This document shows positions 10,405 to 22,407 of a stretch of DNA of 64,000 nucleotides, one piece after another. The position numbers and the translations under genes were made by a program. How positions within the stretch are numbered: position 1 is the stretch's first letter; each line of letters opens with the position of its first letter. The DNA is taken from assembly GCA_010093685.1 (NCBI GenBank), contig MU006236.1, positions 298,352 through 362,351 of the forward strand. Direction: 5' to 3'. Below the pieces are notes generated by a model. That model did not search any database. It worked only from the letters and a program-made list of their open reading frames with translations, and was not told the DNA's origin. Source of the DNA: Ophiobolus disseminans. Its lineage: Eukaryota; Ascomycota; Dothideomycetes; Pleosporales; Phaeosphaeriaceae.

Positions 10405-12052
10405 CTACAAAGTGTACCTGAATCCCTCAAGACCCTCAATGACCTTGCCACCACGGTCGGCGCGCTTGTTCGCCAGCCAGAACTTCAAGTTCAATAGCAG
10501 GGTGATGAGCACAATCATGCCGGCTGCGATCATGCAAGCGATGATACCTGGCACGTACTTGGGAGCATCCTGAGTGCGGAAAACGGTGCCTCCAATGATT
10601 CCACCGATACCACCGGCACCGACAAGGGTGGCAGAGCAGAGGGCGCGCTTCCACTGACCGCGAATGTTGTTCGCCTGCCATGTCAGAACACATGGAACAT
10701 TCGCGTTGGCAGCGGCAGTAGCCAAGAAGACACCGAAGTATCTATCGCATTGTTAGCTACATGACCGTGACTCGATGGTTTGTAGAGGGAGGGCTTACCG
10801 GACAGCAACCGATTTTCCAAAGCCCATCAAGGGAAGACCAATCAGGGCGAGGATACCATTGGCGATGATCCACGGGGAGCGAATGTGATACTTGTCTCCC
10901 GCATAGGCAAAGGCCATCATGACAAAGGCGGCGAAGACGTATGGGGGTGCGATCAGGCAGTTGGCTGCAGCGGGGCTGAAGCCCATGCCGTCCTTTAGAA
11001 TGATGGGAAGGAAGTATGCGATAGCATAGGTGACGGTGGTCGTCATCATGAAGATGGCTGCGAATCCCCAAACCTTGAGGTCGAGTGCGCCCTTGAGGTA
11101 TTTGGCCATGTTGAATTCTTCGAGAACGACATCGTGGCGGTCCTTCTCAATGCGTGCGACGATGAAGTCGACCTCGGGCTGTGTCAGGAACTTCTTCTGT
11201 GTCTTGGATGGTTTGGCGGCGAGCTCGGGGAAATCGACGATGAAGTACCAGCCGATCAGACCGATTGCGACAGTGATCACACCCTGTAGGATGAAGATCC
11301 AGCGCCATCCAGCAATACCCTTACCGAAATGAGGGATGATCTTAGGGTTCTTCTTGGTTGGTCCGAAGTGCTGTCCCAACCATGGAGCCGCCTGGTGGCC
11401 GTGGCCTGCGAGAAGGGAGAAGAGGTAGCCGAGGATACCTGAGAAGGCGGAAGACAACATGCCGATGAGGAAGAAAACGGTGTTACGCTTCTGGAGCTCG
11501 AAACGTTGGTACCAGCAGCTGAGCAGGTAGGCAGAACCTAGGGGCCGTTAGTGGCTTGATGTGAATGGTGGACTCGTTCAACTTACCAGGGAAGAAGCCA
11601 GCCTCGAAGATACCAAGAAGGAGACGAAGAGGTAGAAGCGTATGCCACTCCTTGACGAAACCAAATCCAATCATGACAGATCCCCAAATGATGACAATCG
11701 AGGGCAAGAAGATGCGAGGACCAAGCTTGCGCAGAACGACGGTGGCTGGTGGCTGGAGCGCGACATATGTGATGAAGAAGAGCAACACAATAAGACTGTA
11801 ACGTTGGCCGGTGAGCTTGAGGTCGACACCCATACCGGCAACCATAGCGACACCCAAGTTGGTACGATCCATGAGTGACACGCAGTACATGAAGCCGAGT
11901 GTGGGGATGAGTCGCAAGTCAACCTTGCGTACGATCCTCTTCTGCTCCTCAGGAGTGAATGAATCAATGGTAGCCTGAGCGTCGTCAGAATCGACACGCT
12001 CGATCTCCTTCATTTCGCCCTTCTCATCGGCGTAGGTTGGTGTAGACGACAT
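10405..12052 (-). CDS. MFS anion:cation symporter (Dal5/allantoate permease-like), three exons
   Basis: Exons 12052-11587, 11537-10799 and 10741-10405 are joined across introns of 49 and 57 bp with GTAAG donors, giving 513 residues. Family features are the acidic N-terminus with VDLRLIP preceding TM1, MDRTNLGVAMVAGM (the D-R-x-N-x-G signature of this fungal transporter branch), and LLPLRLLLGIFEAGFFPG ending helix 4-5. About twelve hydrophobic segments can be counted, with a soluble loop between the halves (KTQKKFLTQPEVDFIVARI). Fungal relatives import organic anions such as allantoate, nicotinate or pantothenate; the substrate cannot be read from sequence. The location is probably the plasma membrane. 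Confidence 0.9.
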
Positions 12053-14928
12053 GGTGATGTCTGAGGTAAAAAAGTGTGAAACGGAGTTGGGAAAGAAGGA
12101 TAGGCCTCAAAGGTCGTCCTGAAGGTATAGGCGCGGGGCTCGATGGAGTACTGAGCTGATGATGGGATTCTGAGGATGAATTGAACTCATATACGTTGTC
12201 CACGAGGTGGGGTGTCGGTCTCGATTTCCCCAGATTTGACATTCATCGGCTCCACCGTACCCCAGACTCATTGGAAGAGGCACCGCGAACACGGCGAAGT
12301 ACAAACACGGCCTCGATCCGTGCTACGCCGCCCAAGCTATCGAGACCGTTCCGCGATAGCTCCGGCAGATCATCACAATCGGGAACATTGACAGAGCCCT
12401 CGTGTCCACCCTCTCGGCGCCGCATCACTGATCTGGTAAGACTGACTTGGGTAACCAAGGCCTCGGCAGCCACCACGCTCTCTAGCAAACAATAGCTCGT
12501 GCATCTGGATCCAGTCACCTGGCGGCGTGAACTCCGCTGAGCCTAAAAGCACATGGCAGCCCGTCGATCTGGGGCAAGCCGAGGATGCACCGCATGGTAA
12601 ACCTGGCAAAGCGCGTCAACGTCCCAAAATCTGGGGAAGCCCAGCCCCGTCGGGACGCCACTAAGATATGTTGGGCCCAGTGTGACGCTAGTTGAGGTCG
12701 TCCTGGTGGCTTGGCACAATGTTGGTGTTCGGTCCGCTGAGCACTACGCGCGCGTGGCGTGGTCCAGACCACCAATTTTGTGCTCCAGCTGTAAAGCAGT
12801 TGCCGACGTGAAGTGCCAGAGAAAGCAGTCAACCAGGCCGCCTTCCGAGGGTGGCTGTGTATCGTGGATTAGGCCAGGAAAGCTTCCGCACCTGTACACC
12901 TTCATGACAAAATCGGATGATCGGATTGGATGCCCTCTATACCAGAGCCACGAGATTCGAGATTCGAGATTCGAGATTCGAGATGATGTGTCCTGGTTGA
13001 GTTGATCATACTTCAAAGACAATCACTCTTTTGTTCGTACCGTATTGCAAGAGAGCAGGGTGTCGGAAGTGGACAAATCGAAAGGTCCAGTTCCCGAGGT
13101 CCACCTCACGCAAGTTTGGTTCCGCGCATGTCACTACACAAGATCAGAAAGCTTGCTCTAGTGTTGGTCTAAAATTCTCACACCTTTGCTTCTGGCGCCG
13201 CATCTCACAAGTCGCCTATACTCTTTCTCATTCTTCAAACGCCTCATGTCTCCTCTTGTCCCTTTCGCCCGCATATCAACAACGGTCCGTACCCGGTTGC
13301 ATCGCCACTGTTTGTAGCTTATAGCCTATGTGTTTGAATCATCGATCACGCCACTTGGGATGCAGCGACGCCAGGCAATCGACGTGACTTGGTCCACATT
13401 GGCGACCCGCAATTGGTGCAGAGCCAGTAACGCACCACTTGGCCAATTGAGGTGTCGCGATGATCGTACTGTTGGAGCCGGTCGGTGCCGGACGTTCACG
13501 TGAACTTCTACTTACAAGTCAGCATGTCTTGATAGAACATAAGCCCAATGGCAGCATCATAAGCCCGATGGTGGGAACATTACGGCGTGCCCGTCTTACC
13601 TTGCCGAGGCACCATGCGTTCGTTGTCGGCATACTTACATAAGGGAACACCTATCTCATCTCCAGTCACACGAAAGGTACTCTTGTGCAACGACAGGTAC
13701 CAGTGCGCAGTTGCTCGCTGCGGGAGGTTGATGGCATGACGACGTCACCAGCCTAGGAACTACGATCAACCTAAATTCTGGTGATTATGCTGGGTGTGGG
13801 TGAAGATGTCGAAGACAGTGAATGAGTCTCGCCTGAAGATGTCGACGTTTCTTAAGAGAAGTATGCGTTCAGTAATCTGTCGTAGATGACTAAAGTTTGG
13901 CCGAGGGTGGCACATAAAACGTGTGACCTTTTCCGTTATCGATAAACGACTCTAGCTTTGTATGGCATGGCGTGCACATGTTCTCAGTGGCACCCATGGA
14001 TTGCTGTACCTTGCCATGCAACATATCACAGCGTTGCCCATGTCGTTAGATCCCAAGTTTAACTGTGTACTGTCTACCTGTGTACTGATCATTGCCAACA
14101 TATCAAATCGTTCCCTCAATCATAACGATGACTGTTGCTAGCCATTCGGAAGGAGAATGGAGATATTAGGCGATGTAACAGCGTATCATATCCTTATGAA
14201 ACTTTGTTTTGATGCGTGAGATTGTCTGCGAGTCTCTGCTGAGCCGTTGAAATGTAGCACCTACAAGTTGGGTGAGAAATGGCTAGCGAGACGAGCCGAG
14301 ATGTGACGTCATCGCTACCTAGGTGGTTGTTTCCCCAGCATAACCCCATCTGTCACTACCAGATGGATGTAATGATCTACAGCCCTTCTAGCTAATCTAC
14401 ACGCTTCATGGTTTTCAGAGCAATTATCCATGCTCAACTACTACCCCAAGTACTTGCGTGTGCTGCAGCACCATCCTTCATGCTGCTGTCACACCTCACA
14501 ACACCTCGCCCCATGCAATCTAGGACGTCGAATCTCACGCATCCCCACTCTCACATCGCTCACCTGTTCACAATCAATTTCGTACGCTTGTGGTAGCATA
14601 CGCATACCCATGATCTTCCAGCTTCAGCATTATTGGCTCGTACTCGCACCCGAGGCTCCGGGCGATCTGCACCCCAGCAGTGCTTGATCTGGTCTTTACT
14701 AATCTGCAATGCAACATTGATTGCGAGTCGCGTGGCTATGCTTCGTGAAATGGATCACGACAGGATATCATGAGATCGGGATGAGTGAGGATGATGGAAG
14801 ATTATAAGAAGGGCATTCGGTGCTGACTTAAGAAGCACAACTTCAACATTACTATCAGCACTGCAGTCGCCATTCAGTAACTTCAAATACCATATCGCCT
14901 CCCTCAGTCCAATTTCCTCATCCAAAAC
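12053..14928. other. long intergenic region, no supported gene
   Basis: Contains a pyrimidine-rich leader for the MFS gene just after 12052 and a 7 bp tandem repeat at 12953-12983. Open stretches on both strands lack motifs. The 100 bases before 14929 look like a promoter and leader (ttataagaa at about 14803, CT-rich tract). Confidence 0.45.
12951..12983 (+). repeat. gagattc tandem repeat
   Basis: About four and a half uninterrupted copies of a 7-mer (gagattc). Confidence 0.85.
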
Positions 14929-15382
14929 ATGAAGTTCACAACACCCCTCCTCGCGCTCTCCGCAACCACCGCCCTCGCCGCACCAGTAACTCACACCACC
15001 CGCGACGAGCTCGCAATAACCGGTGCCTACCTCTGCAACGATCGCGACTGGACCGGGTACTGTGTGCACATTTTCTCTCCACAGGGTGAATGTGTCCCTC
15101 TTGCTGGAGACCTGAACGACCTCGTCAGCTCCGCTGGCCCTGATCAAGGCAGCTTTTGCTACTTCTTCGTGTAAGCGCACTATTGACAGGATCAAGATTG
15201 AAGCTAACGACATCTACAGTGACCCCGCGTGCAACATCGCAGCCGATTTTTTCCACGTCTCGTATCCGGGATTTGCGGATTTATCTGTGGTGCCGGTTAA
15301 TGGGCCGGTGGGGTCGACGCGGAATTTTGAGGATAAGCTGAGTAGTTATTTCTGCGTTACTGAGAAGGTTGGCGGTGAATAG
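14929..15382 (+). CDS. small secreted six-cysteine protein, two exons
   Basis: Exons 14929-15170 and 15220-15382 flank a 49 bp intron (GTAAGC...TACAG), giving 134 residues. Residues 1-18 form a classical signal peptide (MKFTTPLLALSATTALAA) with an Ala-x-Ala-like cleavage site. The mature part has six cysteines at 36, 45, 55, 77, 85 and 126, and a block YLCNDRDWTGYC recalling the Greek-key, crystallin-like small secreted proteins of fungi. The likely fate is secretion; three disulfides are inferred. Such proteins include plant-interaction effectors, but nothing in the sequence proves that role. It sits alone between gene-poor stretches of 2.9 kb and 0.8 kb. Confidence 0.82.
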
Positions 15383-16154
15383 AGAGGGGAGCCGCAGTGT
15401 TAGCTGCGAGCTGAGCTGTAATGTAATACTTTCAACGCCTTGCTTGTATTATGGGTACGAGCTGGAAAAGTATAATGTTGGCTAGCAAAGGGGGTGGGCT
15501 AACAATGGAGGCATCTACGTTGTGTAAATATCCATCTCGTGATGTGGGAGGGTTTTTGTTCTTTGGAGGGTTTTTAATGAGTAGCTGAAATTGTGGGAAA
15601 TTTCTATACACATTGTGATATACGTCCAGCATGATGCTAAATAGAAGCAGACAATCTGAAAATGTGTGGCCTTTACCAGGGATTCATGATACAGGATCTT
15701 AATTCCAGTATTCTCAAGCTCGGTGAAAAGATATTAATCACCTTGTATTGTTCCCACCTCATTTCATGGGGTGGAAAATTGGAAAATATTCACGTAGTCA
15801 TTCAGGGCAGAAATATGTCTGGTAAGATGATCTGTCTCTGCTGATGATCTGCCATTTTCGAGCTTCCGTTGGTCACAAAATGCGCGTTTAAGCAGACTAC
15901 TCGGAATCATTGGTGCAAAGCAATTGGTTGCATTTCTTGCTTGTAACAGAACTATACAGAAGAGAGGTTCTTCTTTTTCAGTTCTGAGTGTCGGTGTTGG
16001 AGATCAAATTATCCAGAGGAGATCCTGATTCCAGTACTAGGTCCAGGTCCAGGTCCAGGGCCAGGTTCCTGATAGAAGGATCCAGTGTTGGTTCCCAGTG
16101 TCCAGAGCGCTACCTAGGTGTTGTCATGTTATGTGTCCCCAAAATTGGTTCTGT
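15383..16154. other. AT-rich intergenic spacer
   Basis: It has no coding signal. At 16033-16060 there is a short tandem repeat (ccaggt/caggtc). The region is more AT-rich than its surroundings, so an old repeat is possible. Confidence 0.4.
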
Positions 16155-17822
16155 CTATCTGTTTGTTTCTTCTTTGGTATCTGCTTCATCCTGCCTCTCG
16201 GCTTCGACTGTGAAGTCCTGCAGAAGCTCAGATGCTATCGAGCTTGCTGGGGCTGAATGTACAGACGATGGCTGCAGTACAGCGACTGAGCCATGTTTCT
16301 GTCTAAGATGGCGTTGTAGATTATCTTGTCGGGTAAAACTCATGGAACACTCCTTATGGGGACATTCCAGAAGCGTACCAAAAGCTGAATTATGCTTGGC
16401 TCTCTTGTGTCGCTCAAGATCAGCTTTAAGGTTGAACGCTGTGTTGTCGCACTCGTCACATTTATATCGCCGCACGTGTTTTCGGTCGTGATGTTGCTTT
16501 AGTTGCGACAGGCGGTCGAAGATGAGGTTGCATATTGGGCACGGAATAGGAGCTGACTGTCCAGTGACTTCTGCTTCTTCGGGGACCTGGAATACGAGGT
16601 CTCCTGCGTCGTCCATGCTAACACTCCCAGAGTGTACTTTTCGAACATGATCCGCCAATTTGTCTTTACGAGGAAAAGGTCGGCCCCCACGTGTACAGTG
16701 GGGAACCTTGCACCAGAATTGCAGCAATTCTTCGTGACGACTTAGCATATGTCTTCGTAGATCAACGGAGCGTCCGAATGTTTTTGAACATTTCGAACAC
16801 TCTACAGCTCTGCGTCTTGGCCTGCTAGTCTCAACTGCCCGAGTCTCGCCGTGAGCCCCCGAGTGTGCGCTTAGACTCGTAGGGTCTATGGTATAAAGAT
16901 TGCTAGACCCCCGTGCATCTGAGAGGTATCTCGGAGGATCGTCCAGCCAAGAAGACGCGACTGATGGAGTGGAAGATTTCGAGGAGTGGTACGAAGCCAT
17001 CTCTTCATCTTGCAAAGACCTCATGTCTAAAGACATAGTCACATCGTAGAATGCAGTGATATCCTTTGGCGGCTTTTTTTTACTTCCACCTTGATCAGTT
17101 GCTGCCGCCTCTTCCGGTTGTTTCCCCGCTGGCGCCCTGTCCAGCAGCCATTGTTCTTCCAAACTTGTAGAATATGACGGAGCTTCTCTGTCATGGTTTG
17201 TCCGTATGTTCTCTTCTAAGGATGCTTTTTTAGAGCGTCCATTTCGAAAGTTATATAACGTATGGTCAACCACATCATGTTCATATTCTTGATGGCACAC
17301 CAGGTCACTCTCGCAATAGCTGCCAGTAAAACCCTGTGTACCATCCGTATGCGAATACGGAAATGCATCCAAGGTCGATGCAGGCCCAACGTTAGGTATT
17401 ACACTTGAAGGTGCCTCGAGTGAATTACTACAGACGTTACCGTCATGGCCCGTCCAAGTGGTTTGACGACTCATATACCCTTCGTCAGGTGTGGACCATG
17501 GTTGAGCATTGTAGGTATCATCTAGAAAGGGCCATCCCCCAAGTGACAGTGTTTCTGTTGGGTCATTTGCGAAGTCCCTGAGCTCAGATATCGAACCAGA
17601 TGAAGCACTCTTCGTCGCTCTCTGCTGAATCTGCCCAAAATCACGCGGTGTATCCAACAGGCTGTATTGCCAGTACGCGGAAGGCTCAACCTCCAAACCA
17701 GTGGTATCCATTGTAGTTGTCGAGGCTTCCGACGGACTCTCTATGCAAGTATCGAAGCGGTTCGATCGTTCCGTATCCTGAGAAGTGTCGGGAGCCGAGT
17801 CTCCCGGCAGTATGTGGCTCAT
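16155..17822 (-). CDS. C2H2 zinc-finger transcription factor, copy 1
   Basis: A single exon encodes 555 residues from the ATG at 17822 (MSHILPGDS). The frame is open to an ATG at 18152, but the shorter form matches the size of its paralogue at 25016-26647. The first 330 residues are Ser/Thr-rich and disordered-looking. At about 335-510 there are five C2H2 fingers: CSKCSKTFGRSVDLRRH, a degenerate FWCKVPHC finger, CPICNLIFDRLSQLKQH, a YKCDECDNTAF finger, and CPHKECSMSFTRQDNLQRH. A basic KKKPP segment before the fingers could be a nuclear signal. Its role is DNA binding in the nucleus; targets are unknown. The YKCDEC finger carries an extra residue in its Cys-His loop, which may weaken it. Confidence 0.88.
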   Translation of the reverse strand: MSHILPGDSAPDTSQDTERSNRFDTCIESPSEASTTTMDTTGLEVEPSAYWQYSLLDTPRDFGQIQQRATKSASSGSISELRDFANDPTETLSLGGWPFLDDTYNAQPWSTPDEGYMSRQTTWTGHDGNVCSNSLEAPSSVIPNVGPASTLDAFPYSHTDGTQGFTGSYCESDLVCHQEYEHDVVDHTLYNFRNGRSKKASLEENIRTNHDREAPSYSTSLEEQWLLDRAPAGKQPEEAAATDQGGSKKKPPKDITAFYDVTMSLDMRSLQDEEMASYHSSKSSTPSVASSWLDDPPRYLSDARGSSNLYTIDPTSLSAHSGAHGETRAVETSRPRRRAVECSKCSKTFGRSVDLRRHMLSRHEELLQFWCKVPHCTRGGRPFPRKDKLADHVRKVHSGSVSMDDAGDLVFQVPEEAEVTGQSAPIPCPICNLIFDRLSQLKQHHDRKHVRRYKCDECDNTAFNLKADLERHKRAKHNSAFGTLLECPHKECSMSFTRQDNLQRHLRQKHGSVAVLQPSSVHSAPASSIASELLQDFTVEAERQDEADTKEETNR

Positions 17823-20800
17823 TGTATCAATAGAGTCGATGCTGTGGACGGTTAGCAGGGTCTCTGTATAGATGTCGAACCTAAAGCGCTCATGCATGTG
17901 CAGCGTTAGCGTCCCCAGGCTGGTGCCCATACAGTACGGAGCCATAGAGCCTTGTTGTCGTGGTGGGAAGTCGGACAGTAATGGAATGGAGAACGGATGT
18001 TCGCGATTTTGCCAGCGCCATGTTTGGGGGCTGAGTCCGTGCTGTTTCGTGATTGGCTCGGCTGGGCTGGTGCCGGGAAAGCTTGGCAGCAAGCTATAAC
18101 TGACATCACGTGCGACCGTGAACCGTGGGGTAGGTAAGCTGCCGCCCAACACTGCACCTCGAGGTCCACGGCCATAGCTCCCAATTTCCGCCTTCTTTGC
18201 CTTGCATGATCCGCTAGGTTATTCTAGCCTGACTCTTCCGCAGTTCCGCGAGCACTCTGCTCGTTGCACTCCACAGGGGCTGTGCAGCATTGGCACCGGG
18301 CCCGTTACCACGCTTTTCTCGCGCCATTTCAGACGGTTCCACGTCTGCCACCTGTGTGCACAACAATCGCCAGAGGTGTGTCATAATTGAGATGCATTGT
18401 GAGTATCTACGGCGCGTACCCTGATCGTGGAGTTCATGTGGCAGCTCATGTCATTTCAGACAGATGCACCGTCACTTACCTCTCAGAGCGTCAGATGTCC
18501 AGCCAATAATTCCTGGTGCGCGCTTGCTAGCGCACACAGGAGCATACCCGTCCGCAGACAGGGTATGTTGTGCCAGCTGGCAGCGGTGCGCGGTGACCCG
18601 CCGGCGCAGACTTTCGAGGCTTCCATGCGGCTCGCTTCTCGAATCGCCGCGTCTTCTCCGCCCGCACCGTCATCCACCACAAAGCTTCCAGGACAGTCCA
18701 CGAAGCTTTCCAACCCCCTACGCTTGTTTGTAGTATCGACAGCGAACATTCTTACCTTCAGCATTCGTCATTCCTAAGTACGCGAGCTGCAACAGTCACA
18801 TGTTGGTTGGGGTGGGGTGTCGCTAACTAACGTCGGTAGCTACCCGAAACCTCAGCGGCAAACGTCACAATGGCCTACAGTCTTGGTAAGACACCCCTTC
18901 CCCACGTGTATGATTGCCATTGTATGTGTGTTCGGTCATGTGTGGTTGTATTGCGCACGAGGTACGCTCCGACGGCGGCGGATAAGCGGTCGCTGACGAG
19001 GACGATAGGCATGGCGGCATCCCCGCCGACGAGCATCGCGGAGTATTCCAGCATTGAAGCGGAGACGACCGACGTAGTCGGGACACACGGTCAGATCGAT
19101 GTGGCGGCCGATGCCGAATTGTGTATCGGGATACGAATTCCCGTCGGCGATTTTGGTTTTCCGGCGATGGATGCAGAGGCTGAGGTGGATTCAGGTATGA
19201 CCTATTTCATTAGTGCGCCGATGATCGGTAATTGCGCTTGACCTCAGAGCGTCGTCACTGTTGGAGTCGAGTCCTGGCTTACCGTTGACAAGTCCTCGAA
19301 GGCAACGCGATGGGAGGGCAAGCAGCCCATCACGACGACTTATCTTCTGCAGACGGTGTCCATCAGTACGATGGAGAGAGCGTCCAGCACCATCCTGCGA
19401 GCAGCGAGCCCGACCAAGGCGAAGCGGTGCATGTTCACCACCGCCAGTCGAAGGGCGACCTCCTTTGGATGACACCACCAGCGATCCATGCCTTCGGGAC
19501 CTTGTATGGCCGGGCTCGCGTCTATGACTTGGGGTCCCGGATCGGTGTCGCACATGGAGTGACCTGTGCGGGTGATTGGGCTGACATTGTCGATGCTGGT
19601 CCTTTCCAGATCATTGAAGATGGGCCAGAGCGAATGTGTGTTGATGGGCTCTACGAGCATTATGGAACGGACGTTCTGGACGAAGATGGTGACCACGCCA
19701 CCAAGGAGACTATCTCAGTTGTCCATGAGCTGATGGACGACAACCTGAATGATCAGATGGACGACAACCTGAATGATCAGATGTGATCGACACGAATCCC
19801 AATTTCTTCTTGAGGAGCACTCAGTCTATGTGGTACTGACAGAGTCTTTTCAGTGGCTCCCGCATCGCAACGCAACGCAAATAGCTTCTCCAGGTCGATT
19901 GTTTTGAGGTGTATCGGTTGGTATCAGGCCAGATTGGTGGGTAGTATTTGAGATTCCTGGATGCGAGTCGGGGTTTTACGGAGTCCTGGATGATATTTGG
20001 ATTGGAACGTTTGGCACATATTGATTTGGTGGTAGGATAAAAGGATCAGAGGAATAAGACCAGTTCTCGAAAGGCAGTTCCTTCGCCCGAACGGATGCAG
20101 CGTGCCGGCTTTTACCGCTGAATGATGTCTCCGATCTGCGACAGAGGGCTTGTTTCAAAGAAAGAAGGGTTTGATGATGCGAACACAGAAGAGACGACAA
20201 GGTGTGGTAAACGACAACAAGAGCAGACCGAAAGTATCGTGGTTCCGGCCAGCCCTGATGCTACGTGGGTCGAGCCCTCACTGAGGCCCTGCTGTGCCCT
20301 TCAACTCAATATGCCTCTTGCGCACAGTCGAGCGGCGCCACCAATCAATTGCGCTCAGCTGCTGTGCAGCAGCCAATCAAGTCCGTGCTAGGCGTCCTCA
20401 GCCTACCGGGGCCATGCCAAGCAAAAGAACAACATCACGACGCAGCGATTAGGTATAACCCTGCCTGAAATGCTCCGAGATCGTGACAACACCCTCATCC
20501 ATGCAATGTGGATTACCTTCACGAAAGCATGAGTGCTTCATTCGTTCATGCCATGTATGTGAAGTTCCTTCTGAAGCCTCAGAGCCATGATGGTCTACTA
20601 ATCTTGGGCCCGAAATTGCACTGCACATCACTAATGCAAGCACAAATATGCAAACCAAATTTGTGCAACCGCACGACCTTGTGAACACCAAGCAGCAGAA
20701 ACGTCATGCTCTCGGCTCTCCAGGGCTTCGTTCAACCTTGGAGCCAATCCAGCAACAACCGAACGAGCCACCCCTCATAATAGCCTTGTACCTTGTACCT

Positions 20801-22407
20801 TGTACCTTGACCCTCACGATGCAAGCATACTCATCGGATGCTTTGTTTCTTCGAGTACGAATCAGCACCCTGGAGCGTTCACGGACCATGACACAATGGG
20901 TCACTGGGCTCGTCAGCAAGCATGCGCGTCGTAACACCGAGCCATCCGATGCGATAGTAATACCGAGCCATCCGATACAATAGCCTACCTAGTACCGTAC
21001 TTGAAAGCCTCCTTCGATGCGTTGGACTGTGCAAACATCTCACCACATCTGTGGTAGCGGATTAGGCTCCCTATCTACCCTGAGACGGTCAGTCTCCAGG
21101 CCACATCCAGCAAGAGACCTCGGGATTATGTCCAACCGATAAGTAAACGCCCTGTAGCTGGCTTTTCGAGCTTTTAATGCTTGCCCAGGTTGCGATAGTC
21201 ATGCAGTGTCGATTTACCAAACAAGGTGACTCGCTCATAGTGACCACGTAGATCTGGAGCCATCAAACTCTGCAACGCTGGGTGTCAAGAGCGCGGATCT
21301 CGCGATTACCTGATAATAACGATGTGCAGCAGCACGATTTGCAGGCTTTACATCTTCGATTAGGTCCTCCGAGCATTATAGTTTCACACCAAGTAATGAA
21401 CACGTGATGGAGGAGCCTCGGACGCAACCCGAAACTACCGGTACTAAGCACAGATGGTTGTCGTCAGTCAGTGCTTTCACACATATCTCACACTTAAATC
21501 GACTTCGGGATTGTCTTTGCGGATCTTGAGCATCGCACCTCGTGGTGTGTGCACACTAGCTATTGTCTCGACTAGATGTGTTCGTGTGAAAATGGCCAAT
21601 CGACAATGCTAGCTTCGCAATGCTGGGAGGCTGCAGCGCTTTAAACCTCTTTCGCAGGGCTGATATCCTGTGGCTTATTCGTACTTGCAGGTGAGGGGTC
21701 GGCCTGCTTACGTGTCTAGGTAGGCACTTGTGACGAGGCAGCTGCCTGCGGCTGTTTTCAAACATCTACGCCCCTCTACTCGACATTGACACCAGCGCTG
21801 CTTAGCGCATTGTGAAACAGGTCCACTTCGGAATCTCTGGTTAGGTCGTACCAAACCGTGATCTTGGACGACTTTCATTCTTGAATTGCGTGGAAGGCTG
21901 CGCGTCCAGGCAGCAATTCGGGTAGTCAGAACACCGGACACTCTCCTGCTTTGAGTAGTTGTCTACGGCCTCATTTGTTCTTCCATCGAAAAGGACATAC
22001 TATGTAGGAGTATGGACACCGATTCGCAGCTTGCTTATGGCAAGCCATGGGAAGCGCTCGGTGCCTTCTGTCCTGCACCATCAGAAACAGAATGTCTGCG
22101 AGACAGGCCGGTCCCATAGCAGTCCCTTCAGGAAATATCCCGTAAGTTTTTGGTAGCACTTGCAAACATGCCGCATCATACTGATGAACTCAAGTTCCTG
22201 TAGGTTTCACTTGCAGTGTATGTGTTCGGATGATCGAGGTCTTAGATTCGTCCCATTCGGCCACGAATGAACCCTTTCACATGAACTTGCTCGGAGAAGT
22301 CAGCTCTCTGTCTCACTGTAACTTTCACACTCGGTTATTCGGTTGGTGTTTCGGCAACAGTCCCGAGGAGGACATAAAGAGAACAGCCGCAATGTACTCT
22401 CCAGCAT
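17823..22407. other. gene-poor 4.6 kb stretch
   Basis: The only coding-like signal is the doubtful interval 18870-19786 listed separately. Minor repeats are three ccttgta units at about 20786-20808 and a doubled ccgagccatccgat motif at about 20937-20973. No transposase, RT or structural RNA was recognised. Confidence 0.35.
18870..19786 (+). CDS. possible hypothetical gene, exon structure unresolved
   Basis: Two open stretches, 18870-19241 and 19310-19786, have protein-like composition and a possible GTATGA...CAGAG intron near 19196-19249 between them, but the frames do not join cleanly in any way I could find. The second ends in a duplicated 24 bp unit (about 19736-19783) encoding MDDNLNDQ twice. 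No family was recognised. It could be a decayed gene or chance open frames in GC-rich DNA. Confidence 0.2.
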
